DNA of 64,000 bases from Bolinopsis microptera (Eukaryota; Ctenophora; Tentaculata; Lobata; Bolinopsidae): assembly GCF_026151205.1 (NCBI RefSeq), contig NC_087078.1, forward strand, positions 7,084,675-7,148,674, in the 5' to 3' direction. Under the pieces are notes generated by a model. It worked only from the letters and a program-made list of their open reading frames with translations. It was not told where the DNA came from and did not search any database. Within the stretch, counting starts at the first letter, position 1, and each line of letters begins with the position of its first letter. Below are positions 55,614 to 64,000 of the stretch, in pieces. The position numbers and the translations under genes are program-made.

Positions 55614-57190
55614 CTCAGCGAACCAAAAATGGGACTGAATTTTGGTAACTTGAACTAGGAAGATCGTAGAGACTTGAATTTTAGCTTAAAATGAGCGCAA
55701 ACATCACATTTATATACAACTTATAAAGCAATATAAGCCCTTTAATGCTTATTTGTTAAGATATTGACAAAAATCGGTCATTTTGACTCCACATGTGAGG
55801 AAAAATACCAAATTGGGCAACAACTTTGGTCTTTTTTTGACCAGTTTTGTGCTCAAGTTATTAAAATGTGCTTTGATGTTGTAGATCGGGTGTTTTCTTC
55901 CAATATGGGTTTCGGTATAAATCCGGAAGCACCCGGTTCAAGGGTGATAGGGGTTAAAAACCCTAAAATGTCAGGCGATGGGCGAGACAATTGTCTGAAT
56001 TTGGTTATAAAAACACTTGCACTCTTTGCTAGGGTTTGCTTTTTTCTGCTACATCGATCCGATTTCTAACTACTAATCATCCCCCTCTACATCATTCTCT
56101 TTTAGATACATGATTTCTATAAGTTCTTGAAGGTACATCCGGCATGATGTAAAGTCTATATCAAAGCATTTTAATGTGGTCTTAACAAGTTGCAAGATAT
56201 TCAAGTTCATTAATAGAACAGAGATTGTAGGATATTCTTCTTTTACATATTGATTATTGAGTAATTTTGGTTACACATGTGAGGAAAGATACCAAATTGG
56301 TTTACCAAACGAAGATTGTAGGTTATCTATTATTCTTTACATGATTATTGAGTATTGACGCAACTTTATAGTCAAACCTGTATTATTTTTAATATTTAAT
56401 ATTTATCCACACTCTCCATAAGAATATTATTGGGAGTCATTTTGTGGTTAAAATTCGATTAAATCAGTCTTTCCAAGCAAAAAACTGCCCCAAATTTCTC
56501 CTCCAAATATGGTCCGCTAGTTCGAAATTTTAGCACTTATAAACGTTATTGTTAGACATTACATTAGTGTAATACCACTGAGACCAGATGTAGTAATCTA
56601 TTCAGATAAAGCGACGAAGGTGCATCTGAAATAAAGAGAACTTTGCTGATCAAGAGAAAAGAATATTAAGAGATATCAGCAGCTGACAGAAGAGATTGCA
56701 AGCTCCAGACAGTAGCAGTTCGAGTTCGAGGCATTTACAACTGCAGCCTCCAAACCTTTATGAACCACCTGAACGTAAACACTAAAGAGAAAAAGGCATG
56801 CATGAAGATCGCTGAATTTAGCATGAGGGCATCATACACCATCTATCTGTCCAGAAACACCATTATATGGACAGATGATTGGGAGTTAGTCCAGAGGCTA
56901 GTAATTGCAATGTTTGTAGAATGTAATTATTTTTACAAACTACCGTTCAAAACTTATAGATCAAGTGATAGCCTACCCACAATTATATTACAACGTCGTG
57001 GGGTCATTCGATATTGTTGCTAAAAATCAGGAGCAACCGTCTTGAAACAGGATACCATGAATCTGTATAAGTTTTAAGTAGTTTCATTCTACGTTTAATA
57101 TTATTATTGGGTCGTTTACGTTAAAGTTATATTTGGCCATTTTATAGCCTCCCCTCAAAAAGCCCACAATTACTCAATATTATGTAAAAG
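55614..57190. other. left interior of the TIR element, no gene recognised
   Basis: It contains diverged copies of inner-TIR sequence (55640-55770) and twice the phrase ACATGTGAGGAAA(A/G)ATACCA (near 55790 and 56276). Open frames at 55764-56069 (101 codons) and 56760-57023 (87 codons) have no recognisable motif. Confidence 0.5.
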
Positions 57191-57580
57191 AAGCAGGAGG
57201 TGACCGGGATTGGCAATTTTGAGCTATCCCGGTCCCGGTCCCGGTCAAGTCACATTTTTCATCCCGGTCCCGGTCCCGGTCAAATGCTGATTTATGATCC
57301 CGGTCCCGGTCCCGGTCAATCACTCAAATTTGCCGGGATTTTGAACGGGATCTTTAACATAATTTCATTCACTGTGATTTTAAGTTTTTCCTTTCATTCA
57401 TTGTGAATTTCATCTTTAAACATCCTCTGAGCCAAATAAAACAATGTTTAAAATTGCTAAACAAGTTTGAGTAATAAATTATGATCATGAATTAACCATT
57501 TATTGACTGGAATTCCCGGTACCGGGAATCCCGGTACCGGGATTGGCAATTTTGAGCTATCCCGGTCCCGGTCAAGTCAG
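57191..57580. repeat. CCCGGT-rich repeat with two direct copies of a 42-bp block
   Basis: A block CCGGGATTGGCAATTTTGAG then CTATCCCGGTCCCGGTC occurs at about 57208 and 57538. Between them are further ATCCCGGTCCCGGTC units. The GC-richer sequence of the RT gene begins just to the right, so the second block may mark its 3' boundary. Confidence 0.75.
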
Positions 57581-58266
57581 AGTTGAGACACAGTTAATAA
57601 ACTGCGGAGTGACTAAAATGCTATACAGCAAAAACAGAACGCTCCAACCAAACACTCCACCTACTGATCCTAACCACTCTAACAACTCTCTAGCTCTCTC
57701 TCTTCAACCCTCATTCCCTCACTCCTCTTGGTGCACAAAACCATTCTAACCTATGTATGTCCCCCCTACGGGTTCCACAAGCCCAACGGTACATAGTTAG
57801 ACGAAAAACAGAGAAGCCTTGATTGCCAGATCAAGGACTGCATCAGTAGCAGCGAAATACGGATATACCTTCTCCCTTACAGTCAGCGAGCTGACAACTA
57901 TCTGACTGTGTCTTTTAGGCCTTGCCACACCACCTTCGCTATTGCATCCGCTCGCCCGTATTCACTGACACATGCCACACCTGGGTTTAGTATGAAGATG
58001 TACGCATATTCACCCAAGATGCGGAGATGCCTCAGTTTAGCGAGTTGAGATACAACAGCAAACTCACAGGAGCATGGATCAGAATCATCAGTTACCAACC
58101 TGACACCGTTTCGGGGCTTTAATCGCAATACGGTTTCCTGTCAGGCGCCCCAGCAGTCCACCCTTGAACCACCATCTGATCCGAGAGTCACTTGAGGAGA
58201 CCCGTTAGAGCTCGCAATTGGCGACGAGATAACGTTTATGGTACCTCTAGATGTTACAGTGAACTC
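57581..58266 (-). other. probable 3' UTR of the RT-endonuclease gene
   Basis: The base composition matches the RT gene rather than the AT-rich left interior. A 76-codon frame (57898-58128) shows no motif. I found no poly-A run or target duplication marking a retrotransposon 3' end. Confidence 0.45.
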
Positions 58267-61200
58267 TCAAGCTCCAACCTTCCTGAACTCCCACTCCCTC
58301 TTTCTCGATAACAAATAAATCCATCTGGAACAGTGGGCTGCCTCTTTCCCGCTGTCCCGTACCAGCTTCTTCAGCTCTCTTCCCCTAAAACCAATCCTCC
58401 TCGCAGCTCTCTCCAAACTCTGCGCAACCACTCCCCTAGCTCCAACTTCGACTGCGGCATTATAACAGCACCAACCTTTCGCCTGAATCTCAGCATGCAG
58501 ACCGCTGTATCGGTCGAGCTTGTACTCGTGCGATTCAGCGATCCGCTCTTCAGATGGTACTGTTAGCTCCCACCAAATAACTGTCTTTGCCGACCTTGAG
58601 AATATCACAAGGTCCGGCCTCAGCCGTGTTTCCACAATCTCACTGGGAAACTTAAGCTGCCCCTCAAGGTCTGACAGCACTATCCAATCCCGATACCCAC
58701 TCAGGATCCCAAAACCACGACTCTCCTTCCGGTCGTCTGTACCTGCTTTTCTTTTCCCAGCAGGAACAAAATCAATGAACTGCCTTCCATCGCCGGCCTT
58801 GTTCTTATAAGTGTTCACTCGGCGATCACAATGGAAGACAACCTGTTCAGAGATCTGCTTCAGAACCTTGTCGTGCCGCCATCTATACCTTCCTTGACTA
58901 AGGGCCACCTTACACCCAGCCAAAATGTGCTGAATGGTGCCCATCCTCTCCTCACATAACTTGCACTTCCCATCCTCATCTTCACTCCACTTGGAAACCA
59001 TAGAGGGGGTTAAGAGGGTGCCGTACACAGCACTTAGCATGAACCCAATAAGTGAGTCACCATACTTAAAAAGTGTATGCCAGCTCAAATCCGTCTTCAT
59101 TACGAGCTCTCTCCACTCACCCCACCTGCTCTGCATCTCCAGAGAACCTACTTGCACCTCCCTCTCTCTTTCAATGTTCTCCTTCACTCTCAGCATAACC
59201 TCCCTCTCTCTTTCCCGCTCATCCATCCTCTCCCAAGGTTTTTTCCAGTCACCAAAACCGATGCCAACTCTTTTTTGAGGTTGCACCATCCCTCGCACCG
59301 ATTCACAGACCAAATCTCTTCTGGCCTCTTCCAGTTCTGTCTCAGGCCTCCAAACTCTACCAGAACGAACTTGGGGCTGGACTGCTTTAATCAGGTCATC
59401 CTTAGATGTCTGATAGGATTGCAACAGTCGACACTTCTCTATCTTCCATGTATCTGTCAAACTGCTCACCGGTAAGGCCACACTGGATGATTGACTGAAC
59501 AGACAAAGACCACTCAGAGTGTGCCCCACCCCTAACCACTTCCTGAGGAAACTATTGGTATTCTGTTCCCATCTGGTAACTGTTGTGATCGGAATATCAT
59601 AGATGGCAAGAGGCCACTTCAGTTTTGGAAGGACCATGTACTGATATCCCCAGCACTTCTGGAGTCCAGTAAGGGAACTTTCATCGAGTCTCCGAAGAAA
59701 AGTGTTAAGGTCGACCTTGGTTGAGTCGATGACTGATTTGTCATTTCCTTCCACTCTTATCCATCTCCCAAGGAATTTTATCGGCTTCTCTGACACATTC
59801 GGAATCACCTCACCACCCAACTGCAAACACACCTCTTCTCTCTCCACCTCCTCCTCTCCTACCACTACCTCCTCAACCCACCTCACAGCCACTCCCTTCT
59901 TCAACACCAGTGCTCTGGACTTGGAGGACTTTAACTTAAATCTGGACCAGTCCACGTACTTCTGAAACACATTGAGTAACGTTTGCATATCCTCTGCACG
60001 TGCGGTCGTCAGACAGCTATCGTCCATAAACAGCTTCAGAGTTGGTATCGGTGTGTCATCCTTGATGTACTCAATGCTTCTCGGAACCTTAGACTTTAGG
60101 TGTTCATGCCCAAGGTTCATGCACAAGACAAACAAGATGACTGATATCACACACCCCATGAAGATTCCTATCTCAAACTGCTGCCAGTCTGATGTCACCG
60201 TTCTTGAGGAGAACCTTCCGAATACCCCGGAGAAGTACCGTAGGATAATATTGATAACCTTCTCGGGGACGTTGTAGAAACGGAGGGCCCTGGCAATCAG
60301 AGCATGGGGTACCGCTCCGTAAGCGTTAGCCAGGTCAAGCCATACTACACTCAGATCCTTCTTCTTGACCTTTGCCTCCTTCAGTACCTCCCACATGGCA
60401 CCAAAATGCTCCGTGCACCCACGGACGCCTGGCACACCACCCTTCTGTATAGAGAGGTCTACATATCCATTCGAGACAACAAAGCTGGTCAACCTCTTCG
60501 CCAGGATCGCCAAATAAATCTTCCCTTGAATGTTACCCAGGGAAATAGGCCGTCCTGAACTTGGTGAAAAGTCGCCATCCGCCTTTGGGATGTAGACACC
60601 CTCGAAATACCTACAATTGTCAGGATATTCTTCTAACTTATATCCAGTTCTTAACAGGTCCCAGAGATTCTTGGCAATACCAGGACATCTCTTGTACACT
60701 GTGTACGGGATCCCGTTGTTACCCGGGGCACTCTTGCTCCTTGCCTTCTTTACAACCTCCTCAAACTCCTTCTTGGATACCGTTGTGAGGTCAAAGGCAA
60801 CAGAGGGTTCAGGAGCACACTCAGGCAGACCCTCAAGTATACCAAGGGGCTGCTGCCGGGCTGGATCTCCGTACGTTCTGGCCAAGTGATCATCTAGCTC
60901 CTCCTTTGAACACTTAAGCTCCCCCACTGGACTTGGATTTAGCACTCCCTTGACTGTCTTGAAAGGGTCGCGTCCAAAATCCCCTCTAACTCTCCTTATC
61001 TCTCTCTGCTTCTGTCTCCTTTTCTCAGCCCTCCTCAACTTCATCAAACGACCAGCCAACACTCTCAATAATGCCTCATAACCATCCTTCTCTATCTCAC
61101 TCCTTGCCTTCCTTTTCTTCCTCCTCAACTGCTTCCTCTTTTCAATCAGGCTGTCAATCTCCTCCTTTCGCCTGTTCTTAAAGCTCATGGACTTCTTTCC

Positions 61201-61374
61201 ACTACCAGCACCTACTTCAACAATACCAAACAACTTGACACCCTCGTCGTACACTACATCACAATGACTCACCATCTTCTCTTGAAATGGTTTCCGCTTG
61301 AGAACCACTGCAAACTTCTCTACCACACACTCACCAAAAAACAGTTTTTTGTCAATATCTATAAAACAAAGCAC
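58267..61374 (-). CDS. R2/NeSL-type reverse transcriptase with restriction-like endonuclease, intact
   Basis: 1,035 codons, no stop. Residues 60-135 are a highly basic helix region. Reverse transcriptase: P-G-N-N-G-I-P-Y (217-224), R-P-I-S-L-G-N (275-281), motif A W-L-D-L-A-N-A-Y-G (Asp347), motif B G-I-F-M-G-C-V-I-S (403-411), motif C F-M-D-D (449-452; Met where Ala is usual), motif E K-F-L-G-R-W (533-538). A knuckle C-x2-C-x8-H-x4-C (804-821) is followed by a PD-(D/E)xK nuclease: R-P-D (919-921), W-E-L-T-V-P (Glu936), K952. This RT-CCHC-endonuclease order defines the R2/NeSL/HERO-type non-LTR group. The first about 13 codons lie within the right TIR. No N-terminal DNA-binding zinc fingers are visible, so the 5' end may be truncated relative to relatives. 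Confidence 0.93.
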   Translation of the reverse strand: MLCFIDIDKKLFFGECVVEKFAVVLKRKPFQEKMVSHCDVVYDEGVKLFGIVEVGAGSGKKSMSFKNRRKEEIDSLIEKRKQLRRKKRKARSEIEKDGYEALLRVLAGRLMKLRRAEKRRQKQREIRRVRGDFGRDPFKTVKGVLNPSPVGELKCSKEELDDHLARTYGDPARQQPLGILEGLPECAPEPSVAFDLTTVSKKEFEEVVKKARSKSAPGNNGIPYTVYKRCPGIAKNLWDLLRTGYKLEEYPDNCRYFEGVYIPKADGDFSPSSGRPISLGNIQGKIYLAILAKRLTSFVVSNGYVDLSIQKGGVPGVRGCTEHFGAMWEVLKEAKVKKKDLSVVWLDLANAYGAVPHALIARALRFYNVPEKVINIILRYFSGVFGRFSSRTVTSDWQQFEIGIFMGCVISVILFVLCMNLGHEHLKSKVPRSIEYIKDDTPIPTLKLFMDDSCLTTARAEDMQTLLNVFQKYVDWSRFKLKSSKSRALVLKKGVAVRWVEEVVVGEEEVEREEVCLQLGGEVIPNVSEKPIKFLGRWIRVEGNDKSVIDSTKVDLNTFLRRLDESSLTGLQKCWGYQYMVLPKLKWPLAIYDIPITTVTRWEQNTNSFLRKWLGVGHTLSGLCLFSQSSSVALPVSSLTDTWKIEKCRLLQSYQTSKDDLIKAVQPQVRSGRVWRPETELEEARRDLVCESVRGMVQPQKRVGIGFGDWKKPWERMDEREREREVMLRVKENIEREREVQVGSLEMQSRWGEWRELVMKTDLSWHTLFKYGDSLIGFMLSAVYGTLLTPSMVSKWSEDEDGKCKLCEERMGTIQHILAGCKVALSQGRYRWRHDKVLKQISEQVVFHCDRRVNTYKNKAGDGRQFIDFVPAGKRKAGTDDRKESRGFGILSGYRDWIVLSDLEGQLKFPSEIVETRLRPDLVIFSRSAKTVIWWELTVPSEERIAESHEYKLDRYSGLHAEIQAKGWCCYNAAVEVGARGVVAQSLERAARRIGFRGRELKKLVRDSGKEAAHCSRWIYLLSRKREWEFRKVGA

Positions 61375-61653
61375 TGGAGACCTTATGTTGCTTCATAAGT
61401 TGTATATAAATAAGGCTATTGCGGTAATTTTAAGCTAAAATTGAAGTGTCTATGACCTTCAGGAGCCAAAATACGAAAATCTCGTATACGCGACTGAGGG
61501 TAATTTAGAAAATTTGCCCTGTAGGGTTGTCTCTAGCGAAACAAATTGTGCACCCACACGATTTTGGTTAAGAATGACCTAACAAACAGCCCTGTGTTGT
61601 CAGAAATAGTACACATCGAAGTGCACACTCAACTATTCCCTGCTACTAGAGTA
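61334..61653 (-). repeat. right TIR, containing the RT start codon
   Basis: Inverted copy of 55294-55613. The ATG of the RT frame (complement of 61372-61374) and about 13 codons are inside it, so any promoter in the TIR would be directly upstream of the gene, with about 280 bp of TIR as leader. Confidence 0.95.
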
Positions 61654-61656
61654 TTA

Positions 61657-62799
61657 TGATCATTTGACTTCCTAAAGTTACTACCAAATTTTTCCCCTTA
61701 AGTCCACAAATAATTAGTAATGTGACACTTCTAATGAGTTTTTTTCTACTTAACCGTTTATTAACTTCTTAAGTTCGTGCGTAACATGATAGAAATGGGA
61801 TTAGTTCGAAAGTAAGAGTTGGGGTGTACCTACTTACGAAGGTAATGATTCTACAATAGAATAGAAAAAAATTAAGATTAACAATCTGGTACCACCAGGT
61901 TGCCTCCACGTGCATCGGGACTTGAGCGTCCCTATCGCTCTCTCGATAGGGCATCGACATTTCTTGTGATGTTCGTTGAACATTCTCTCGACAGCTGAAG
62001 CGGGATCCAAATATGGTATCATCATGTGGGGGCGGAGTTTATACCCCGAATCTCCAAAAAGGCATAAGTCCTAGGCTGACTGAACAAGAAATCGTCCATG
62101 CGCTCTTTAAGTCCACAATTTTTCCAGATAGTCTTGTAGTTAACCGATCCTGGCCATTTTACAATGACATCGAGGAATCTAAGATTGGCATCACATACCA
62201 ACTGAATGTTCATGTATGAAATGATAATATTATACCAGGCGAATTTTTTTCTCCCTTTGAATCATTATACCAGGACTATATTATATCAGGACTACCAAAA
62301 GTTTTACAACTTAACTATTTGTTGTACATCGTTTTAAAAAATGAGAATATTTACTCGTTGTATATAACCTATGCAATACAGAGAATAACACACGAACCTT
62401 AACAAAGGCATAACTAAAACGTAGTAATCCCTGTACTGATCTCAATGCAAATTAGATTGTCTGCACACTTGATACTTCCAAACAAGGAGCTCTGTGATGG
62501 TCCGCTAATTGTATCAATTATGGGACACTAAGTTCGTAAACTCCGGTTAGCGGAAGACACTTTCTCTGATTACTTTCTCAAAGTTACGAAGTAATAGTTT
62601 CGTGGACGTACTTAGTGATAGTTCGTAAGCTACTATTAATACGTATGAACTTACATGGTACTATTTTAAGAAGAATTTTCGCGGAAGACCCCCGGGGGGA
62701 TTGGGGGGTCGATCACCCCACCCCCCAAATTTTTTGCCAAAAATTTTAATTTTCTTTGTAGTTCGCTACAAATAATAAACTATAATTAAGTAGAAGCTC
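61657..62799. mobile_element. decayed PIF/Harbinger-like element remnant
   Basis: Contains a broken Harbinger-type transposase (61834-62213). Its possible right end near 62670-62700 (TTTTCGCGGAAGACCCCCGG) is roughly complementary to CCGGGGGGTCGTCCGCGAAA at 55188-55207 (and 53617-53636 in copy A), which would make 55188-62700 a Harbinger element into which the RT-bearing TIR element later inserted. The target duplication could not be confirmed. Confidence 0.5.
61834..62213 (-). pseudogene. PIF/Harbinger transposase fragment (DDE_Tnp_4), frameshifted
   Basis: Reading the minus strand: N-I-Q-L-V-C-D-A-N-L-R-F (first Asp), W-P-G-S-V, then after a frameshift near 62050-62060 F-G-D-S-G-Y-K-L-R-P (second Asp), then N-E-H-H-K-K-C-R-C-P-I-E-R-A-I-G-T-L-K-S-R (catalytic Glu). 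This order and spacing are those of PIF/Harbinger transposases. N- and C-terminal parts are missing. Confidence 0.87.
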
Positions 62800-63069
62800 A
62801 TCGAAAATAAAACTGCACAGATCACTGGGCAAAGGATATCTATATCTATGATCAACTATTTAATTTTTAATTTACTATCTAAAAGTGCTTCTATACGTAA
62901 GTGCAAGATGATATCTCAATTCATAATTTTAACTCAAAAAGTCAACAATTTTTCTGGGGCTTCAGACACCTGCTTCCGCGCCGCTCCATTTGGCAAACCG
63001 TACCCCCCCCCCCCCTCCCCAGTTCGAAAACAGAATTACGGCTCTGATAGCTTTATATCACAGTATTCT
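62800..63069. repeat. tandem block copy B, middle
   Basis: Matches 53756-54020 (TCGAAAATAAAACTGCACAG onward), including a longer C run near 63003-63014. Confidence 0.9.
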
Positions 63070-63366
63070 TCACACCCAGTCGTTAATCCAAACAGGGCTT
63101 TGGTGTTTTGTCCCTATTAATTGTTTAATGTTCCAGTGGTTACAAAACTTTGTTTCCATGGTTTCCAACCGAAGAGTCCTTAGAAACTTGTACTTCTCTT
63201 GACTGAACACTTCTGTTAATCCTCCCACAAACTCGACTCCCTTGGAGCTGTGAACGTTTGCTGCGGTAAATACCGGACAGAACACTACTTTCTTTCCTGC
63301 CCAGTGCCCCCTTCAACCGCAGGAAGAAATCTTTGTGCTCACCTATTTTAAGTTGGCCAGTTGGTA
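63070..63366 (-). pseudogene. duplicated glycosyltransferase 3' exon fragment, copy B
   Basis: Near-identical to 54021-54305 but with a 7-bp insertion (near 63302-63308) that breaks the frame between the K-G-A-G-K and F-L-R-L-K regions. Same abrupt start at the GGCCAGTTGGTAGATCACCG motif. Confidence 0.93.
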
Positions 63367-64000
63367 GATCACCGACCGGCTATAAGCCGGCTACTAACCG
63401 GCTATAAGCCGGCTTATAGCCGGCTACAATTTTTATAGCCGCTTACATTTGTTGTTGAGCGACGGCTATTAGCCGGTTATAAGCCGGCTATTAGCCGTTT
63501 TGGTATTGAAAGTGGTTAAAAGCCGGCTATAAGCCGGCTATAAAATATTAACTCAACCACATCGTACTGAACGATAGTCAGGAGCCGGCTATAAGAAATT
63601 CGGCTTATAACCACTTTTGATACCTAAACGGCTTATAGCCGGCTAATAGCCGGCTTAAAACCGGCTAATAGCCGGTTTCCCTGAATTTCTTATAGCCGGC
63701 TCCTGACTATCGTTCAGTACGATGTGGTTGAATTAATATCTTAAAGCCGGCTTATAGCCGGCTTATAACCACTTTCGATACCTAAACGGCTAATAGCCGG
63801 CTTATAACCGGCTAATAGCCGTTTTCGCTGAATTTCTTATAGCCGGCTCCTGACTATCGTTCAGTACGATGTGGTTGAGTTAATATCTTATAGCCGGCTT
63901 ATAGCCGGCTTATAGCCGGCTTATAACCACTTTCAATACCAAAACGGCTAATAGCCGGCTTATAACCGGCTAATAGCCGTCGCTCAACAACAAATGTAAG
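63367..64000. repeat. GCCGGC-rich foldback repeat, copy B (runs to the window end)
   Basis: Copy of 54306-54911 that continues further: the right arm ends with GCTCAACAACAAATGTAAG, the complement of CTTACATTTGTTGTTGAGC in the left arm (63445-63463), so this copy shows nearly the whole foldback structure. Confidence 0.93.

Larger units (their letters stand above)
55294..61653. mobile_element. 6,360-bp element with 320-bp TIRs and TTA duplication, carrying an RT-endonuclease gene
   Basis: Left TIR 55294-55613 and right TIR 61334-61653 are inverted copies, about 97% identical, starting TACTCTAGTAGCAGGGAATA. TTA flanks both sides (55291-55293, 61654-61656) and the empty site is present at 53709-53711, so both ends are fixed exactly. 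A 3-bp TWA-like duplication suggests a cut-and-paste DNA element (PIF/Harbinger-like specificity is one option), but no transposase is seen inside. Inside the left TIR, a diverged second copy of its inner about 130 bp follows (55640-55770). The main gene is a minus-strand R2/NeSL-like RT starting inside the right TIR. Confidence 0.93.

Noticed and set aside
58333-60889. Plus-strand frames opposite the reverse transcriptase gene
   Set aside because: Antisense shadows of a clear 1,035-codon gene with recognised domains.

Overview
This is animal (metazoan) nuclear DNA. Coding sequence is split into short exons with GT-AG introns, and the recognisable host genes are animal families: an ARAP-type ArfGAP/RhoGAP adaptor, a rhodopsin-class GPCR, the first coding exon of an ionotropic glutamate receptor-like protein, a secreted galactose-binding lectin and a Golgi-type glycosyltransferase. 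The AT-rich background, Penelope-like and R2-like retroelements and heavy minisatellite load fit an aquatic invertebrate, perhaps a cnidarian. The taxon is an inference and is not proven here.

Layout. 1-6450: mostly non-coding; the first 600 bp resemble the end of the terminal-inverted-repeat (TIR) element found near 61.6 kb. 6451-43028, minus strand: 14 exons that join in phase into a 705-residue 3' part of an ARAP-like gene (ArfGAP C-terminal half, ankyrin, PH, RhoGAP, RA, C-terminal PH). Its introns hold most of the other material: a 26-bp minisatellite split by a foldback element and by a hAT element (9.4-15.4 kb), two MITEs (17.0 and 18.2 kb), a Penelope-like element (21.9-24.3 kb), a 5'-truncated RNase H-bearing non-LTR element with a 14-bp target duplication (24.7-26.6 kb), a perfect 55-nt palindrome (28.4 kb), a 38-bp minisatellite (32.9 kb) and, on the opposite strand, an intact single-exon GPCR (39.25 kb). 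43.3-46.3 kb: a TIR element. 46.7-49.0 kb: a 391-bp satellite array. 49.2-53.1 kb: lectin exons, an iGluR first exon and a minus-strand glycosyltransferase with one frameshift next to its catalytic DDD.

From 53.33 kb to the end, a block carrying a duplicated glycosyltransferase 3' exon and a GCCGGC-rich foldback repeat occurs twice in tandem. The second copy holds a 6,360-bp element with 320-bp TIRs and a TTA target duplication; the first copy has the empty site. Inside is an intact 1,035-residue reverse transcriptase/restriction-like endonuclease of R2/NeSL type whose start codon lies within a TIR. This composite is the most unusual object in the window. A decayed PIF/Harbinger transposase lies beside it.

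The host genes show no shared pathway. The ARAP gene would act in Arf/Rho GTPase control at membranes, the GPCR and glutamate receptor in signalling, and the lectin and glycosyltransferase at the glycan surface. The window is mainly a record of nested, datable transposition and tandem amplification.
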